A stretch of DNA of 64,000 nucleotides from Aaosphaeria pasadenensis (taxonomy: Eukaryota; Ascomycota; Dothideomycetes; Pleosporales). The position numbers and the translations under genes are program-made. Of this stretch, positions 61,050-64,000 are shown piece by piece. Below the pieces are notes generated by a model. That model made no database searches, had not been told where the DNA came from, and saw only the letters and a program-made list of their open reading frames with translations. Position 1 is the first letter of the stretch. Each line of letters opens with the position of its first letter. Location: positions 290,836 to 354,835 of the forward strand of contig JAKLMB010000036.1 in assembly GCA_022813625.1 (NCBI GenBank), in the 5' to 3' direction.

Positions 61050-61578
61050 GTTGACGATTGAGCGCGTGGTCTTCGATGTTGTGTTGGTTGCTCGTCGCAA
61101 ATGTATCGGAAGCAGAGGAATTATTGTGCCCTAGGCAGGCAGGGGAAGTTGATGGGGCCGTGCGCCAAAGGAGACTCAGCAACTGTACAGAAGACTCCGG
61201 TGCAGTCGTGAATGAAGGTGGGTCGACGAAGGGCAAGGCCAATTTGTAGAACGATGTTCCTCAAGTAGCTTTCACAATCACAACGCGCGCGTTGTTGCAG
61301 CAGCTTTAGCTCGAATTGCCAAGCAAGCAATCTCACGCTAAGTACGGTGAATACTTCCTCCTTGCTCCGCGACTCTGGAACAGGCCAGACCCCTCAGCTC
61401 CTGGTTAACGACAGCTCTTCACTTCTATCTACATTCTACCACGAATTCCCTTTCCTACGCCTTTTACACGCCTTGCAAATAGTCATTCTATACCCTTTTC
61501 AGTGTTTTTGATTATAATTTGAGCACATATCCGAGTTTCAGTCACCTACATAACCAATATCATTCATCGGCCGACGCC
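61050..61578. promoter_or_regulatory. Bidirectional promoter between nsp1 and the DUF5102-like gene
   Basis: A 529-bp divergent region; no TATA box recognised. The plus-strand side from 61420 is pyrimidine-rich, as expected for a leader. Confidence 0.5.
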
Positions 61579-63347
61579 ATGGCCGGCGAACTTGCTCCGC
61601 CCCGGAAGAGCGTCGAGCTCCAAGACTCTGGTACTAAGGACATCGGTTTGGCCCACAAGCACTCTACCAGCTAGGTCACCGTGATTGACAACTCTCCAGA
61701 ATCATCCGGCGGCGAGGAGCACTTCTCGGACGCCTCTGAAGGTCGCAACGCACCAGCGTCCCCGATTCCGACCACTCGTGTCGAGAGAGTCGATGACGAG
61801 CCCGCACACGGCGAAGTTCCCGGCACCGAAGCTTACAACAAGCGCATCCAGGACGCTGTTCCCGACGAAGTTGAGGTAGTTCCAGAGGGCTCTCGAAGTC
61901 GAAGCACCTCGAGGGTCAGTGTCAGCGACCGCCCACTGACACCTGGTGGCACCCCAATACCCAAGACAGTGGTTGAGAAGATCGACCCGTCATCACCTTC
62001 CTACGGCGATGTACCAGGTACACATGCACATCAATTACGGCTGGCAGATGCCGAGCCCGACGTTATTGTGAAGGCGCCCGAGCCTCCTCAGCGCAACACA
62101 TCAGGTACGTAAGGGCGGTCTCTTAGTGCTCCCCTACGTACCATTGACGGGACAAGGGTCACCAACTGCCTCGCTTGATAGGTCTTCCTTAAATCGCGAA
62201 TCCGAAGGCGAAGACGACCTCGACGAGTCGCACGGCTCTGCACCTGAGCTCCAAAGTCAACCACAGATATCTACCGGCGCAGAGGCGGAGGCGGCGGAGG
62301 GCGACGACGACGACGGAGACGGAGATGGAGACGATGACGGGTTTAGAGACGATTTCGGGGACGATTTCGATGATTTCGAGGAAGGCGGAGAGGGTGACGA
62401 TTTTGGGGATTTTGACGATGGGTTTCAGGGCGAGGAACAACCACCAGAGCCATCATTTGATAAACCCCCAGAACCAACTCCTGCCCCAGCCCCTCCCCTA
62501 GGTCCTGTAAGTCGACATTCATACAAATCCAACGCAAGCACAGCTCGCATTACTGCAACAAGCAAGACCAACGTTCCAAGCGTGCACCTCCCATGTGAAC
62601 AGAGCGTAGACTGACGTGTGCCAATCATGCAATAAACAGCCCGTTCTGGACTTCGAAAACCTCACAACACTTGACGACGTGATCCGGGCATCGCAACCAT
62701 ACCTGGACGGAATGTACCCATCGATGACAGAGATCCCCAGCATATCAACAACCGCGTCGTCGGACGCCACGCGCTCGATATTCCTATCCGAGCGCAGCCA
62801 TTCACTATGGTCGCAACTAGTCGCCCCACCGCCGCTTCAACCACCCGACTGGGTTCGCTCACGGATCCGCCGGCTGTTCCTGGTCTCCCTCGGCGTGCCA
62901 GTCGACCTCGACGAAATCCTGCCCGCCTCCAAGCAAAAGAAACTCATCCTCCCCTCCATCCACATCGCCGGCGAGAAATCGCCGAGACCCTCCACGGAGG
63001 GCCGGAACAGCGGCGCGGCGCTCAACCGCGTGAAGAAGGAAAACGCATCGTCCGCGTCGATAGACTCGTCGGCGTCGAAATCGGAACGACGGCGCAAGGG
63101 CCCGCCGCCCCCGCCGCAACTCGACATCTCGTCCACCACCATGCTGTGCGCGACGACGGACGCCGCGCTGGGCAACTTCACGGACGAGGAGCTGCGCGCG
63201 CACGTCAAGAGGCTGCAGGAGCTGACGGAGCGCGCGAACGAGGTGTTTGAGTACTGGCAGAAGAGGATGGAGAGCGCGCTGGGGGATAAGGAGGCGTTTG
63301 AGAGCGTGATTGAGAATCTGGTTGCGCATGCGAAGAAGATACGGTGA
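61579..63347 (+). CDS. DUF5102 / Laa2-like protein (candidate AP-1 clathrin accessory)
   Basis: Best model: 61579-61630, 61700-62104, 62157-62506 and 62640-63347, giving 504 aa. Two copies of a GEVPGTEAY / GDVPGTHAH motif, each followed by a DAxPDxV stretch, lie in the N-terminal part. An acidic block then carries repeated DDFGDDFDDFEEG and GDDFGDFDDGF motifs, of the type bound by the AP-1 gamma ear. The C-terminal half is folded: LTTLDDVIRASQPYLDG, LWSQLVAPPPLQPPDWV, IRRLFLVSLGVPVDLDEILP, then a helical end. Yeast Laa2 has this role in AP-1 traffic. The reading frame from the ATG meets TAG at 61672-61674. The call requires a weak 69-nt intron (GTACTA...CTCCAG) to skip it; otherwise the allele is truncated after 31 codons. 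Confidence 0.72.
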
Positions 63348-64000
63348 TTGGAGAGGAGTTATGAAGTATATAGATAGAAGAGAGGAACAAAATCAAAATA
63401 TACAATAATACCACCATAACTACTACGAACAAGTATGTCAGATATTACTCCGTACCCCGTTTTCCTAACCCACGGTCGGTTCGAATGCACACATTCACGA
63501 CTCTTCGTAACTGTACATCCTCGAAAGCATTCACGCACACGGAGCATAATCACCCATTCCGAGCATTGCATCAATATACCTAAGCCCTATAACATCGCCC
63601 AACCCAGCATAATCAAACCACACATTCGCATAAACAAAATTCCCAGTCCAGCCAACCCAGCCAACCCTGCCCAACCTTTCTCCTCGCGACCGCAAACTAG
63701 GATGACCCCAGGTGTTTGAAGGACCCGACGGTCGGAAATTAGTAACTATTTTATTATTTTTCGTCTCTTCCCTTCGCAACGTGCTTTTCTTAATTGTGTT
63801 CAGGGGTCAACGCTGGAGACGATAATTGACAGCGACGTTTTGGTCCGCGGTGCTGGGTCGGGGGGGGGGGGGGGGGGAGTGACGGCGTTTGTGTTGTAAA
63901 GACGTTGTGTTGTTTTTGTTTCTTTTCTATCCCGGTGTATTGCGGACTGGTTGCTAAATTTTTATTAAAATACGGTTTAATGACAAGTCATTAATTTTTT
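63348..64000. other. Window end, 3' UTR and intergenic
   Basis: One TACGGAGTA copy (complement) at 63447-63455 and an 18-base G run at 63860-63877. No gene was seen. Confidence 0.6.
63860..63877. repeat. Poly(G) run, 18 bases
   Basis: Uninterrupted G run preceded by ctgggtc. Length in the assembly may be unreliable. Confidence 0.9.

Noticed and set aside
62807..63329. Frames on both strands within the last exon of the DUF5102-like gene
   Set aside because: Shadows of GC-rich coding sequence.

Overview
The window reads as nuclear DNA of a filamentous ascomycete (Pezizomycotina). Genes carry one to five short introns (mostly 45-130 nt) with GTRNGT donors, CTAAC/CTGAC-type branch points and YAG acceptors. 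The gene content is fungal: a Zn2Cys6 regulator, a NACHT-type STAND protein, an SSU1-type sulfite pump, a SomA/Flo8-like LisH protein and a Nsp1-type FG nucleoporin. I cannot fix the class; Dothideomycetes or Eurotiomycetes are both possible. I rebuilt 20 protein-coding genes with exon borders. In 18 of them the splice sites and reading phase close cleanly; the exceptions are the cell-surface gene at 35.6 kb and the DUF5102-like gene at 61.6 kb.

Left part (1-15.7 kb) is gene-poor. It holds a membrane-anchored GH114 galactosaminidase (ega3-like), a long-form UDP-glucose 4-epimerase (uge3/galE-like) and a Zn2Cys6 factor, separated by kilobases without an intact gene. In Aspergillus fumigatus ega3 and uge3 lie beside sph3 in the galactosaminogalactan (GAG) cluster. 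Here the space between the two is 5.2 kb of sequence with only broken, protein-like fragments, so this may be an eroded or rearranged GAG locus.

Middle part (15.7-35 kb): Ran GTPase and the proteasome chaperone Nas2 on the minus strand, a Dbl-type RhoGEF, a small SBDS-domain protein (Rtc3-like), an AAA ATPase with a Cys-rich tail behind a TATA box, an SSU1-type sulfite efflux pump, and an NLR-like NACHT protein ending in a 30-bp tandem repeat.

Right part (35-64 kb) is denser and mostly housekeeping: a Cys-rich single-pass cell-surface protein with a 1-nt frame problem, the LisH protein SomA, TRAPP subunit Bet3 (with a 9-nt exon) divergent from U5-40K, an unrecognised two-helix membrane protein, a Uls1-like SNF2/RING protein with a SUMO-interacting motif, 14-3-3, mitochondrial ATPase inhibitor IF1, nucleoporin Nsp1, and a DUF5102/Laa2-like clathrin accessory candidate.

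Across the intergenic DNA a 9-mer, TACGGAGTA (either strand), occurs nine times against about 0.5 expected by chance, and a palindrome TACCTAGGTA occurs three times. No rRNA, tRNA, transposon or CRISPR array was recognised.
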